A stretch of 16,719 bases of DNA from Ilumatobacteraceae bacterium (GCA_025463305.1 JAOBWK010000092.1:1-16719); one strand, 5' to 3'; shown: positions 1 to 6,769, counted from the stretch's first letter. Notes: generated by a model not told the origin, from the sequence alone. Made by a program: numbers and translations.

Positions 1-295
1 GGCCGACGAACGCTACGGCCGCACCGTGGTTGCCCCCAGAGGCCGCCATAAGCCAACCACCGCCGACCTCGCAATCTGATGATGCCAGGAGCGTGCGGTT
101 GACTGCGCCGCGGGTCTTGAACGAACCGGCGTGCTGGTGCAGCTCCAGTTTGAGGGTCACGGGAGCCATCAGTCCGAGCTGCCCGGCGCCGACGTCCAGG
201 ACCGGTGTCTCGCGCACATGCAGTCGGATCCGGTCCATCGCCGCAGCGATGTCGTCGGGCTGGACGGCGGGCTCGGACGAGTCGGGACGGGGCAC
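1..295 (-). CDS. PLP-dependent threonine/serine dehydratase-like enzyme, 5' part only
   Basis: This is the N-terminal 98 codons of a fold-type II pyridoxal-phosphate enzyme that runs off the left edge. Visible hallmarks are SFKTRGA, whose lysine (residue 60) should form the Schiff base with PLP, and ASGGNHG (about residues 85-91), the phosphate/carboxylate-binding loop. The preceding helix with RETPVL is typical of threonine ammonia-lyases and serine racemases. The GTG at 295 is the only good upstream start in frame; an ATG at 238 would cut into the conserved N-terminal helix. No clear Shine-Dalgarno is seen, but TAGGGT lies 8 nt upstream, so the mRNA may be leaderless. It is divergent from ilvD. 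A biosynthetic threonine deaminase (IlvA) would fit that neighbour, but the SGGNHG variant also occurs in catabolic dehydratases, so substrate is unresolved. Confidence 0.8.
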   Translation of the reverse strand, partial: MPRPDSSEPAVQPDDIAAAMDRIRLHVRETPVLDVGAGQLGLMAPVTLKLELHQHAGSFKTRGAVNRTLLASSDCEVGGGWLMAASGGNHGAAVAFVG

Positions 296-303
296 GGCCG
301 CTG

Positions 304-309
304 ACCCTA
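304..309 (-). promoter_or_regulatory. Candidate -10 box (TAGGGT) of the PLP enzyme gene
   Basis: Read on the minus strand, TAGGGT matches the actinobacterial TANNNT -10 pattern and ends 8 nt before the GTG start at 295. That spacing would place transcription start at or next to the start codon. No convincing -35 is visible, and the call rests on spacing alone. Confidence 0.3.
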
Positions 310-350
310 ATGGGACGGTTATCGGTGCGGGTGCGAGAGGCAGTGGTTGG

Positions 351-356
351 TACCGT
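351..356 (+). promoter_or_regulatory. Candidate -10 box (TACCGT) of ilvD
   Basis: TACCGT matches TANNNT and ends 7 nt before the ilvD ATG at 364. The start codon has no Shine-Dalgarno at normal distance; the nearest purine run, GAGAGG, ends more than 20 nt upstream. Leaderless initiation therefore fits. The -35 region is weak. Confidence 0.35.
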
Positions 357-363
357 GACGACC

Positions 364-2085
364 ATGTCCGAAGCGACCACACCTGCCCCCGGCGACACTC
401 CCGTCGACATCAAGCCGCGCAGCCGCGACGTCACCGACGGTCCGCAGAAGGCGCCGGCGCGGGCGATGCTGCGTGCGGTCGGCATGACGGACAACGACTG
501 GGTTAAGTCGCAGGTGGGCATCGCCAACGCCTGGAACGAGATCACGCCGTGCAACATGACGCTGCGCAAGCTCGCCGAGAAGGTCAAAGAGGGCGTGCGC
601 GCCGCCGGCGGGTTCCCGATGGAGTTCGGCACGATCACCGTCAGCGACGGGATCAGCATGGGCCACGAAGGCATGCGCGCGTCGCTGGTCAGTCGTGAGG
701 TCATCACCGACTCGGTCGAGTGCGTGATGCATGCCGAGCGGCTCGACGGCTTCGTCGGCCTCGCCGGCTGCGACAAGAGCATCCCGGCGATGCTGATGGC
801 AGCGGCCCGGCTCGACCTGCCGAGCGTGTTCGTCTACAACGGCAGCATCCTGCCCGGCCAGCACAACGGCGTCGCGTTGGACATCACGAGCGTGTTCGAG
901 GCCGTCGGCGCGCATGCGCTGGGCAAGATCGACGACGCCGAGCTCAGCGCGATCGAGCACAAGGCGTGCCCCGGCGAGGGCGCGTGCGGCGGCATGTTCA
1001 CGGCGAACACGATGAGCTCGATCGCCGAGGCGATGGGCATGAGCCTGCCCGGCAGCGCCAGCGCGCCGGCGGTCGATCGCCGGCGCGAGGACGACGCGGT
1101 GTTGGCCGGCGAGGCCATCGTCAACCTGCTCCGCCTCGGCATCACCGCCCGCCAGATCATGACCAAGGAGGCGTTCGAGAACGCGATCGCCGTCACCAGT
1201 GCGCTCGGCGGCAGCACGAACGCGGTCCTGCACCTGCTCGCGATCGCCAACGAGGCCGGCGTCGAACTGGAGCTCGAGGACTTCAACCGGATCGCCGCCA
1301 AGGTGCCGCACATCGCCGACATGAAGCCCGGTGGCAAGTTCCACATGAGCGATCTCGATCGCGTCGGCGGCGTGCCGGTGGTGCTCAAGCACCTCCTCGA
1401 CGCCGGCCTGTTGCACGGCGACGTGATGACGGTGACCGGCAAGACGATGGCCGAGAACCTGGCGCTGATCGATCCGCCGGCGCCCGACGGCGTCGTCGTG
1501 TACCCGCTTGATCAGCCGTTGCACGAAGAGGGCGGCATCAACATCCTCACCGGCACGCTCGCCCCGAAGGGGTCCGTCGTCAAGGTCGCCGGGCTCAGCA
1601 AGGAGCAGAAGCTGTTCGAGGGTCCGGCCCGCGTGTTCGACGGCGAGGACGGAGCGATGGCCGCGATCCTCAGCGGCTCGATCCAGCCGGGCACCGTGCT
1701 CGTCATCCGCTACGAGGGGCCCAAGGGCGGCCCGGGCATGCGCGAGATGCTCGCCATCACCGGGGCGCTCAAGGGTGCCGGTCGTGGCGCAGACTGCGCG
1801 CTGATCACCGACGGCCGTTTCAGCGGCGGCACGTGGGGCTTCTGTATCGGCCACGTCGCCCCGGAAGCGGTCGACGGCGGACCGATCGCGTTCGTGGCCG
1901 ACGGCGACACGATCCGTGTCGACGTGCACAACTTCAGCCTCGACCTCCTCGTCGACGAGGACACGCTCGCAGCCCGCAAGGTCGGCTGGACCCCGCCGCG
2001 CAACAACTACCCGAGCGGCGTGATGGGCAAGTACGCCAAGTTGGTCCAGGGCGCCGAGACGGGCGCGATCACCAACACGCTCTGA
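364..2085 (+). CDS. ilvD: Dihydroxy-acid dehydratase
   Basis: IlvD dehydrates 2,3-dihydroxy-isovalerate and 2,3-dihydroxy-3-methylvalerate to the 2-keto acids in valine/isoleucine synthesis, a cytosolic Fe-S enzyme reaction. The 573-aa product has normal family length. The three expected cluster cysteines are present: Cys63 in NEITPCN, Cys136 in [10 protein letters not shown], and Cys208 in the CPGEGACGG motif. The C-terminal half contains the family GRFSGG stretch. The reading frame stays open upstream to 205, but similarity begins with the segment after ATG 364 (MSEATTP), and a candidate leaderless promoter sits directly before it. The gene is divergent from a PLP dehydratase and ends 9 nt before a strong hairpin shared with the convergent superoxide dismutase gene. 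Confidence 0.97.
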   Translation: MSEATTPAPGDTPVDIKPRSRDVTDGPQKAPARAMLRAVGMTDNDWVKSQVGIANAWNEITPCNMTLRKLAEKVKEGVRAAGGFPMEFGTITVSDGISMGHEGMRASLVSREVITDSVECVMHAERLDGFVGLAGCDKSIPAMLMAAARLDLPSVFVYNGSILPGQHNGVALDITSVFEAVGAHALGKIDDAELSAIEHKACPGEGACGGMFTANTMSSIAEAMGMSLPGSASAPAVDRRREDDAVLAGEAIVNLLRLGITARQIMTKEAFENAIAVTSALGGSTNAVLHLLAIANEAGVELELEDFNRIAAKVPHIADMKPGGKFHMSDLDRVGGVPVVLKHLLDAGLLHGDVMTVTGKTMAENLALIDPPAPDGVVVYPLDQPLHEEGGINILTGTLAPKGSVVKVAGLSKEQKLFEGPARVFDGEDGAMAAILSGSIQPGTVLVIRYEGPKGGPGMREMLAITGALKGAGRGADCALITDGRFSGGTWGFCIGHVAPEAVDGGPIAFVADGDTIRVDVHNFSLDLLVDEDTLAARKVGWTPPRNNYPSGVMGKYAKLVQGAETGAITNTL

Positions 2086-2094
2086 GACGCGGAG

Positions 2095-2137
2095 CTGCCC
2101 GCGTGATGTCGTCTCGGGGACGACATCACGCGGGCAG
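2095..2137. terminator. Bidirectional hairpin terminator between ilvD and sod
   Basis: A perfect 19-bp inverted repeat (2095-2113 with 2119-2137) encloses the 5-nt loop TCGGG. It lies between convergent stop codons at 2085 and 2158. There is only a short TTGT on the plus side and no long U-tract. The stem is nevertheless very stable and is placed where a two-way terminator would be expected. Confidence 0.8.
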
Positions 2138-2157
2138 TTGTCCGCATCCGGGGAGGA

Positions 2158-2757
2158 TCAGTGGTGGGCGCTGGACACCACGGCGTCGAAGCGGGCGGCG
2201 GCGCCGGCCCAGTCGGTCATCTGGGTGAAGTTCTTCGCCCACGATGCCTTGTCGTTGCGGTAGTCCACGTAGTACGCGTGCTCCCAGCCGTCGGCGGCGA
2301 GGATCGGCGTGGAGCCGAGCAGCATCGCGCCGTCGTGGTTCTGGACCTGCACGATCTGCAGCTCCGCGGCGATCGGCTCGAACACGAGCAGCGCCCAGCC
2401 CGAGCCCTGGATCGTGGTGAGCGCGGCGGTGAACCGCTCGATGTACTTGTCGACGGAGCCGAACGCGAGGTCGATGGCCGCGGCGAGCGTGCCAGTCGGC
2501 TTCTGCTCCATCTCTGGCGACATGCTCTCCCAGAAGAGGGTGTGCAGGCCGTGGCCGGAGACGTTGAACGCCAGCGCCCGCTCGAGCCCGGCGATCTGCC
2601 AGGCCTCGGCGGTGGCGAGTCGCTCGACGGTCTCGTTCGCGGCCTTCACGTAGGCAGCGTGGTGCTTGTCGTGATGCAGCTCCATCGTCTCGGCGGAGAG
2701 GTGCGGGCTCAACGCGTCATAGGCGTAGGGAAGTGCGGGAAGGGTGTATGTGGCCAT
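2158..2757 (-). CDS. sodA: Superoxide dismutase, Fe/Mn family
   Basis: This cytosolic enzyme converts superoxide to oxygen and hydrogen peroxide. The product is 199 aa, normal for the family. The four metal ligands are all visible: His28 (in LHHDKHH), His72 (in GLHTLFW), and Asp156 and His160 (in DGWEHAYY). The N-terminal hairpin domain and the C-terminal alpha/beta domain are both complete. The second-sphere position reads NHD in QVQNHD, so I cannot tell Mn from Fe use. The ATG at 2757 follows GGACGGAG with a 5-nt spacer; the frame continues upstream but lacks SOD sequence. It lies 79 nt downstream of dps on the same strand, so peroxide made here would be next to a peroxide-consuming mini-ferritin. 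Confidence 0.96.
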   Translation of the reverse strand: MATYTLPALPYAYDALSPHLSAETMELHHDKHHAAYVKAANETVERLATAEAWQIAGLERALAFNVSGHGLHTLFWESMSPEMEQKPTGTLAAAIDLAFGSVDKYIERFTAALTTIQGSGWALLVFEPIAAELQIVQVQNHDGAMLLGSTPILAADGWEHAYYVDYRNDKASWAKNFTQMTDWAGAAARFDAVVSSAHH

Positions 2758-2785
2758 GGGGACTCCGTCCGTTCGTTGACGTCCA

Positions 2786-2798
2786 GTGCAGTATGCAC
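2786..2798 (-). promoter_or_regulatory. Short inverted repeat upstream of sod (GTGCA-N3-TGCAC)
   Basis: A perfect 5-bp inverted repeat lies in the 79-nt gap between dps and sod, about 30 nt before the sod start. On the minus strand it contains CATACT, a possible but unsupported -10. It could be an operator or chance. Confidence 0.2.
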
Positions 2799-2836
2799 GG
2801 ACGCGATTGCTGACCGATTCGCGGCCGTCGCTGTGA

Positions 2837-3514
2837 TCAGCGCGCCGCGCGTGCGGGCTTCGTGGACACGCCGCGGCCCACGCCGGTGCGACCGGCGTTG
2901 CTCTTGAGCATCGTCGAGCGGGCGGCACCGATCTCGGTGGTGGAACCGGCGTTGCTCAGGCCGCCGGCGTAGTCCTCGAGGTGCGAACGAACGAACCAGT
3001 GGTACATCTCCAGCTCGCCGGTCTGGCCGATGAGCATGTCCTGGGTGACGGGATCGGGCTTGTCGGTGGCCTCGATGGCCTCGCGCTGGCCCTCGATCAC
3101 GTTGCGGTACACCATGTCGAGCGCGGCGAGGTGGGCCTGGCTGTTCGCCCGACCGAGGTCGTAGTCGTCCCACGTGCGGCTGCTGACGATGAAGCCCGGC
3201 AGGCCGCTCGGCACGCCACCGAGGGTGGAGATCCGCTCGGCCGTGGTGTCGACCATGACCTGCACGCCCGCGTACTGGGTGTCGAGCATCAGGTGCACGC
3301 CGATGAAGGACGGTCCGACGACGTTCCAGTGGATGTGCTTGATCGTGAGGCTGAGATCGACGAGCGCGCTGAGGCGCCGCTGCAGGATGTCGATCACCGT
3401 GGCGCCGTCTTTGGCCGACATCCCGGGCGCTGTGAACGACGCGTTCCGCGTCGAGGACACGGCCCCGAGGGCACGCTTCTTGGAGGAGGGAGTGGTGGCG
3501 CTCTTGGTGGCCAT
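2837..3514 (-). CDS. dps: Dps family DNA-binding ferritin-like protein
   Basis: Dps forms dodecamers that bind DNA and oxidise Fe(II) with hydrogen peroxide, storing iron and protecting DNA in stress. The ferroxidase residues are all present with the spacing known from E. coli Dps: His62 (HW), His74, Asp78, Asp89 and Glu93 (DTTAERI). At 225 aa it is longer than the core family. It has a Lys/Ser/Thr-rich N-terminal tail (residues 1-30) and a basic C-terminal extension after about residue 190, ending in an Arg/Lys/Ala stretch; both may bind DNA, as in mycobacterial Dps. The ATG at 3514 has AAGGA 8 nt upstream. The gene is 98 nt downstream of sigF, in the same direction, with a possible SigF-type promoter in the gap. 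Confidence 0.94.
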   Translation of the reverse strand: MATKSATTPSSKKRALGAVSSTRNASFTAPGMSAKDGATVIDILQRRLSALVDLSLTIKHIHWNVVGPSFIGVHLMLDTQYAGVQVMVDTTAERISTLGGVPSGLPGFIVSSRTWDDYDLGRANSQAHLAALDMVYRNVIEGQREAIEATDKPDPVTQDMLIGQTGELEMYHWFVRSHLEDYAGGLSNAGSTTEIGAARSTMLKSNAGRTGVGRGVSTKPARAAR

Positions 3515-3566
3515 GATCGTGGTCCTTGCTCTCGGGTGGGTTTGTTGAACGGAGGTGCTGAGGTTG

Positions 3567-3591
3567 TTCCCCCGGCCTCCGGGCCCCAAAC
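3567..3591 (-). promoter_or_regulatory. Possible SigF/SigB-type promoter of dps (imperfect)
   Basis: On the minus strand GTTT (3591-3588) is followed after 15 nt by GGGGAA (3572-3567). The -35 matches the SigF/SigB consensus, but the -10 differs from GGGTAT at two positions. It lies about 53 nt before the dps start. The same stretch can fold into a short GC hairpin, so it may instead be the tail of sigF termination. Confidence 0.3.
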
Positions 3592-3612
3592 ATGCACCAC
3601 ACGTGCCCGGCG

Positions 3613-4389
3613 CTACACGAACTCGGAGAGGTCCTCGGGATTGATCTGCCCGCGCAGCTGCTCCAGCCCGGCCTTCAACAACCGGCCGACGTGGACCTGG
3701 CTGGTGCCGACGTGCTCGGCGATCTCGGCCTGGCTCATCTGCTCGAAGAAGCGGAGGTACAGGATCATCCGGCTGCGGCCGGGGAGCGTTTCGAGCAGCT
3801 GGCGGATCGCGGTCGCGTCGACGGCGCGGCCGAGCTCGCGGTCGTCCTGGGCGAGCCCGCGGTGGGACTCGGGCGCCTGCTCGCTGCCGCGCGCCGGCGC
3901 GTCGAGGGACGACGTGCGGTATGCCGCCGAGGCCTCCATCGCCTCGAGCACGGTGTCGACGTTGATCTGCAGGTGCTCGGCGATCTCAGCGATGCTCGGC
4001 GAGTGGCCGAGCTCGTGCTGGAGCTGCTCGATCGCCTTGGTGATCAGCGGCTTGAGCTCCTTCGCGCTGCGCGGCACGCGCAGGCTCCAGGTGTGGTCAC
4101 GGAAGTAGCGACGGACCTCGCCGACGACGGTGGGCATCGCGAACGACACGAAGTTGGTGCCCATCTCCGGATCGAACCGGTCGGCGGCCTTGACGAGACC
4201 GAGTGACGCGACCTGGACGAGATCGTCGTAGGACTCACCGCGCTGATCGAACCGGCGCGCGACGGTGCGCGCGATCCAGGCGTGCTCGACGATGATCTGG
4301 TCGCGCAGGCGTTCGTCGCCGGTCTCGCGCAGGGTCCGGAAGCGCTCGCGCAGGCCTTCCTCGTCGTAGGACGAGTGGGAGGTGGTCAT
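3613..4389 (-). CDS. sigF: SigF/SigB-family RNA polymerase sigma factor
   Basis: This is a group 3 sigma factor of the general-stress/sporulation type. The 258-aa product has region 2 (around YDDLVQVASLGLVKAADRFD through the RRYFRDHTW segment), region 3 (SPSIAEIAEHL) and region 4 with a helix-turn-helix (MSQAEIAEHVGTSQVHVGRLL). There is no region 1.1. It is the last gene of rsbV-rsbW-sigF, the usual partner-switching operon order. I chose the ATG at 4389, 11 nt after the rsbW stop; a TTG at 4404 overlapping that stop (TTGA) is an alternative adding five residues. A perfect GTTT-N16-GGGTAT element upstream of rsbV suggests autoregulation. The name follows actinobacterial usage; SigB would be equally fair. 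Confidence 0.93.
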   Translation of the reverse strand: MTTSHSSYDEEGLRERFRTLRETGDERLRDQIIVEHAWIARTVARRFDQRGESYDDLVQVASLGLVKAADRFDPEMGTNFVSFAMPTVVGEVRRYFRDHTWSLRVPRSAKELKPLITKAIEQLQHELGHSPSIAEIAEHLQINVDTVLEAMEASAAYRTSSLDAPARGSEQAPESHRGLAQDDRELGRAVDATAIRQLLETLPGRSRMILYLRFFEQMSQAEIAEHVGTSQVHVGRLLKAGLEQLRGQINPEDLSEFV

Positions 4390-4400
4390 GGCGCGTCCGC

Positions 4401-4814
4401 TCAAGCCGAAGCGGTCGACGCGGACGTGGGGGTCCGTGTCAGGTGCTTCACGATGCGGAGCAGGATGCGATCGTCGGTGGAGGCGATCTGGTGCTCGTCG
4501 GCGACGGCCTCGAGCACGGCGGTGGCGAGAGCGAGGTCGTTGCGGCCGAAGCTGCTCGCGCCCGACGGGGTGCTCGCTTCGACGGAGAACTCGCTCTCGG
4601 TCGTCTCGAACCGGAGGGTGATCGTGGCCCGGTTGCCGCTCTGGATCAGCAGCGTGATCATCTCGCTGACGGCGATCTTGATGTCGTCGATGTCGTCGAT
4701 GCTCATGTCGGCGAGCGATGCGATGGAGCTCGCCGTGAGGCGTCCCACGCGGACCATCGCCGGCGCCGGCGGGAGGACGAGGGTGACGGGACCGGCGGTG
4801 GTGGTCGCGCTCAT
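4401..4814 (-). CDS. rsbW: Anti-sigma factor, RsbW/UsfX-like, with degenerate ATPase motifs
   Basis: By operon position and weak HATPase-fold similarity, this 137-aa protein should bind and hold the sigma factor encoded just downstream, and be released by RsbV. The N-box region reads VSEMITLLIQS: Glu51 is kept, but the usual Asn four residues later is Leu55. The DxGxG and GRGL glycine motifs are not recognisable; the stretch after FSVEAS is Ser/Gly-rich instead. As I recall, mycobacterial UsfX/RsbW is similarly divergent at the N-box. Kinase activity is therefore uncertain. The ATG at 4814 overlaps the rsbV stop by one base (TGATG), implying translational coupling; a GTG one codon earlier is an alternative. 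Confidence 0.85.
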   Translation of the reverse strand: MSATTTAGPVTLVLPPAPAMVRVGRLTASSIASLADMSIDDIDDIKIAVSEMITLLIQSGNRATITLRFETTESEFSVEASTPSGASSFGRNDLALATAVLEAVADEHQIASTDDRILLRIVKHLTRTPTSASTASA

Positions 4815-5149
4815 CACTCGGCCGCCGAATCAGCGGGTTCGAGCGTGAACTGGTCGGCGGTGCCGGTGATGCTCAGCAGACGGAGCACACCGGACGACGG
4901 GTTGCGCAACACGACCGACGAGTGGCGCGTCTCGGCCCGACGGCTCGCGGCCAACAGGCTGCGCAAGCCGGACGAGTCGATGAACTCGACGGCGGCGAGG
5001 TCGATGACCACGGGCTTGGACCCCTCGACCCGCACGATCGCGGCATCGAGCACCGGCCCTCCGGCGAGGTCGATGTCGCCCTCGGCGATCACCACACCAT
5101 CCGGATCCAGCTGCACCCTGATCGACTCGTTCTTCCCGATCTCTTCCAT
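4814..5149 (-). CDS. rsbV: Anti-sigma factor antagonist (STAS domain)
   Basis: RsbV/SpoIIAA-type proteins bind the anti-sigma factor when unphosphorylated and so free the sigma factor. The STAS domain spans nearly the whole protein. The switch motif FIDSSGL is at residues 56-62, and Ser60 corresponds to the serine phosphorylated in SpoIIAA. I chose the ATG at 5149 (111 aa) because GGAG lies 9 nt upstream; the in-frame ATG at 5173 (119 aa) has no ribosome site. A start at 5251 is excluded if the promoter at 5244-5270 is real, since it would lie within the promoter. The gene is first of the rsbV-rsbW-sigF set. Confidence 0.93.
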   Translation of the reverse strand: MEEIGKNESIRVQLDPDGVVIAEGDIDLAGGPVLDAAIVRVEGSKPVVIDLAAVEFIDSSGLRSLLAASRRAETRHSSVVLRNPSSGVLRLLSITGTADQFTLEPADSAAE

Positions 5150-5243
5150 GTCGTGGATCTCCAGTTGTCCCATCACGTGTCGCCGAGTCGGCGGAACGGC
5201 TCGGGGCCGAACCGTATCCGCGCCGACGTCGACGAGGTGGGGC

Positions 5244-5270
5244 ATACCCACGTGGGGCAGCGGCCAAACC
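5244..5270 (-). promoter_or_regulatory. SigF/SigB-type promoter of the rsbV-rsbW-sigF operon
   Basis: On the minus strand GGTTT (5270-5266) is followed after 16 nt by GGGTAT (5249-5244). This matches the known SigF/SigB consensus (GTTT, 14-17 nt, GGGTA[T/C]) at every position. Transcription would begin near 5236, leaving a 60-90 nt leader before rsbV. It implies positive autoregulation. Confidence 0.8.
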
Positions 5271-5276
5271 TGGACC

Positions 5277-5289
5277 TCACATCATGTGA
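5277..5289. promoter_or_regulatory. 13-bp palindrome just upstream of the rsbV promoter
   Basis: TCACAT-C-ATGTGA is a perfect inverted repeat with a 1-nt centre, starting 6 nt upstream of the -35 element at 5266-5270. Position and symmetry fit a dimeric regulator site, centred near -47. No terminator features accompany it. Function is inferred only from placement. Confidence 0.35.
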
Positions 5290-5321
5290 CCGGTGTCGGT
5301 TCCGGTGCCGCGCGGCCCGTG

Positions 5322-5465
5322 TCAGGTGAAGATGCTGACGCCGCCTGGGCCGACCAAGAGGCCGATGATGACGAGCACGAGGCCCCATGTGTACTCCTTG
5401 CGGACGATGGCAACGATGCCCGACACGACGAGGATGACAGCGAGGATCCACAGCAGGAAACCCAT
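5322..5465 (-). CDS. Small (47-aa) two-helix membrane protein of unknown function
   Basis: This short gene encodes two hydrophobic helices (about residues 2-20 and 27-40) joined by a charged turn, RKEYTW, and ends in GPGGVSIFT. Small membrane proteins ending in GPGG-x-S-I/V-F are, to my recollection, common in actinobacteria, but I know no assigned function. The ATG at 5465 is well supported: the upstream sequence GGAAGGAAGGG gives a strong ribosome site 6 nt before it. A SigF/SigB-type promoter (GTTT-N16-GGGTAG) lies at 5529-5554 on the same strand, giving a leader of about 56 nt. It lies upstream of rsbV on the same strand but is separated by the rsbV promoter, so it is probably its own unit, induced with the stress regulon. 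Confidence 0.8.
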   Translation of the reverse strand: MGFLLWILAVILVVSGIVAIVRKEYTWGLVLVIIGLLVGPGGVSIFT

Positions 5466-5528
5466 GACGATCCCTTCCTTCCAGGTGGAGCGGCGCACCG
5501 GCGGTGCTCTGGCTCGACAGGTCCGGCA

Positions 5529-5554
5529 CTACCCCTGCCAGATGGGCTATAAAC
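5529..5554 (-). promoter_or_regulatory. SigF/SigB-type promoter of the small membrane protein gene
   Basis: On the minus strand GTTT (5554-5551) is followed after exactly 16 nt by GGGTAG (5534-5529). Spacing is identical to the rsbV promoter, and only the last -10 base differs from GGGTAT. Predicted transcription start is near 5521. Confidence 0.65.
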
Positions 5555-5561
5555 GATGTTT
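5551..5561. repeat. Shared divergent -35 core AAAC-GAT-GTTT
   Basis: A perfect 4-bp inverted repeat with a 3-nt centre presents GTTT on both strands. Each GTTT is followed after 16 nt by a GGG-type -10, so one 11-bp element serves as -35 for both divergent transcripts. Confidence 0.6.
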
Positions 5562-5583
5562 ACGAAGGGTTGGGACAGGGCAT
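5558..5583 (+). promoter_or_regulatory. SigF/SigB-type promoter of the permease operon
   Basis: GTTT (5558-5561) is followed after 16 nt by GGGCAT (5578-5583). This has one mismatch to GGGTAT at an important position, so it is weaker than the opposite-strand copy. If used, transcription starts near 5590 and the permease would begin at GTG 5594 or ATG 5606, because the ATG at 5582 overlaps the -10. Confidence 0.5.
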
Positions 5584-6769
5584 GTCGGCACGCGTGCACG
5601 AAACGATGACTGGGGGAGATTCGGATCGTCTCGTGCTGCCGCGCCATCTGGAGCAGCCCGGTGACCACGACCGTGGCAAGGGCTCGTCGTGGTCCGACGT
5701 GCCGTGGCGCACCATCGTCGCCGTCGTGGGTGTCGTGCTCGGCACCTACGTCACGTGTGTGCTGCTGCTGGCCTCCGTGCGTGTCATCGCCTGGGTGCTG
5801 GTCGCCGGGTTCTTCGCGATCGTCCTCGCCCCGTTGGTCAAGCGGGTGCAACGTCACGTCCGCAACCGTCGGGCGGTGGCCACCAGCATCGTGGTGTTCT
5901 CGACGCTCATCGCGATGCTCGGTGTGGTCGCGCTGTTCATCATGCCGGTGCGCACCCAGCTGGTGTCGATCCTCACCGACCTCCCCGGCACGGTGCACGA
6001 CGCGGCTCAGGGCAAGGGGCCGGTGGGCAACCTCGTCGAGAAGCTGCACCTCGAGAGCCTCGTCCGCAAGAACGAGAGCAAGTTGACCACTGCGGCGAAC
6101 AAGCTCGGCGATTCCACCTTCGAGACGGCCACCACCATCCTCAGCGGCGCGCTCGCCTTCGTCACCATCACCCTGATCACGTTCCTCTTCCTCAGCCAGA
6201 GCGAGGCGATGGGGCGCGCGGCCACGAACCTGATCCCGCATCGAAGACGCGCGTCGGTGCGACGGATCGCGGTCGAGGCGGCAGGCGCCGTCAGCGGCTA
6301 CGTCATCGGCAACCTCTTGGTCAGCGTCGTGGCCGGGGTTGCCGCTTTCGTCTGCCTGGTGTCGCTCGGCGTCCCGAGCCCGGTGGTGCTCGCGCTCTTC
6401 GTCGCGTTCGCCGATCTGATCCCGCTCGTCGGGGCCACGCTCGGCGCGGCGGTCAGCGTCCTGGCCGCATTCCTCTACTCACCCACCGCTGGCATCGTGT
6501 CGCTGATCTTCTTCATCGTCTACCAGCAGGTCGAGAACGGCCTGATCTACCCGCAGATCATGGCTCGCAAGGTGAACGTGAACCCGCTCGTCATCCTGCT
6601 CAGCGTGCTCGTCGGCGTCGAGCTGTTCGGCTTCCTCGGTGCGCTCCTCGCCGTGCCGGCGTCCGGCGCGCTGCAGGTCATCATCAAGGCCGCCCGCCAA
6701 GAGCACGGGCGTGAGCAGTTGGTGCTGCCTGACAACGTCACCCAGCCACTCGATCTGTCGGATCGATGA
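5582..6769 (+). CDS. AI-2E/PerM-family membrane permease
   Basis: This is a multi-pass inner-membrane protein of the AI-2E (PerM/YdiK/TqsA) family. Members export or move small solutes, but substrates vary and AI-2 should not be assumed. The product is 395 aa from ATG 5582, or 387 aa from ATG 5606. A hydrophilic N-terminus of about 43 residues precedes three hydrophobic segments (about 44-66, 68-86, 98-121), a soluble loop, and the C-terminal helix cluster with the family segments PLVGATLGA and FLGALLAVPASGAL. GAAGGG lies upstream of 5582, but that region is also the predicted -10, so the start is uncertain. Its stop overlaps the next gene by ATGA, placing it first in the operon with the RsbW-like ATPase and phosphatase. 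Confidence 0.88.
   Translation: MSARVHETMTGGDSDRLVLPRHLEQPGDHDRGKGSSWSDVPWRTIVAVVGVVLGTYVTCVLLLASVRVIAWVLVAGFFAIVLAPLVKRVQRHVRNRRAVATSIVVFSTLIAMLGVVALFIMPVRTQLVSILTDLPGTVHDAAQGKGPVGNLVEKLHLESLVRKNESKLTTAANKLGDSTFETATTILSGALAFVTITLITFLFLSQSEAMGRAATNLIPHRRRASVRRIAVEAAGAVSGYVIGNLLVSVVAGVAAFVCLVSLGVPSPVVLALFVAFADLIPLVGATLGAAVSVLAAFLYSPTAGIVSLIFFIVYQQVENGLIYPQIMARKVNVNPLVILLSVLVGVELFGFLGALLAVPASGALQVIIKAARQEHGREQLVLPDNVTQPLDLSDR

Noticed and set aside
205..363. An N-terminal extension of ilvD from an earlier ATG
   Set aside because: The extra 53 residues are basic and unlike IlvD, and they overlap the divergent PLP gene and its promoter. ATG 364 gives normal length.
319..1929. A 536-codon open frame opposite ilvD
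   Set aside because: It is the antisense shadow of a fully conserved IlvD; no recognisable domain.
2758..2928. An N-terminal extension of the superoxide dismutase
   Set aside because: It overlaps the dps 3' end, lacks SOD similarity, and a strong ribosome site marks ATG 2757.
5174..5251. A longer rsbV beginning at ATG 5251
   Set aside because: That start lies within the consensus SigF-type promoter and upstream of the predicted transcript start.
5582..6769. Reading the AI-2E-family gene as proof of quorum sensing
   Set aside because: Family members transport different solutes and no luxS or other AI-2 gene is in the window.
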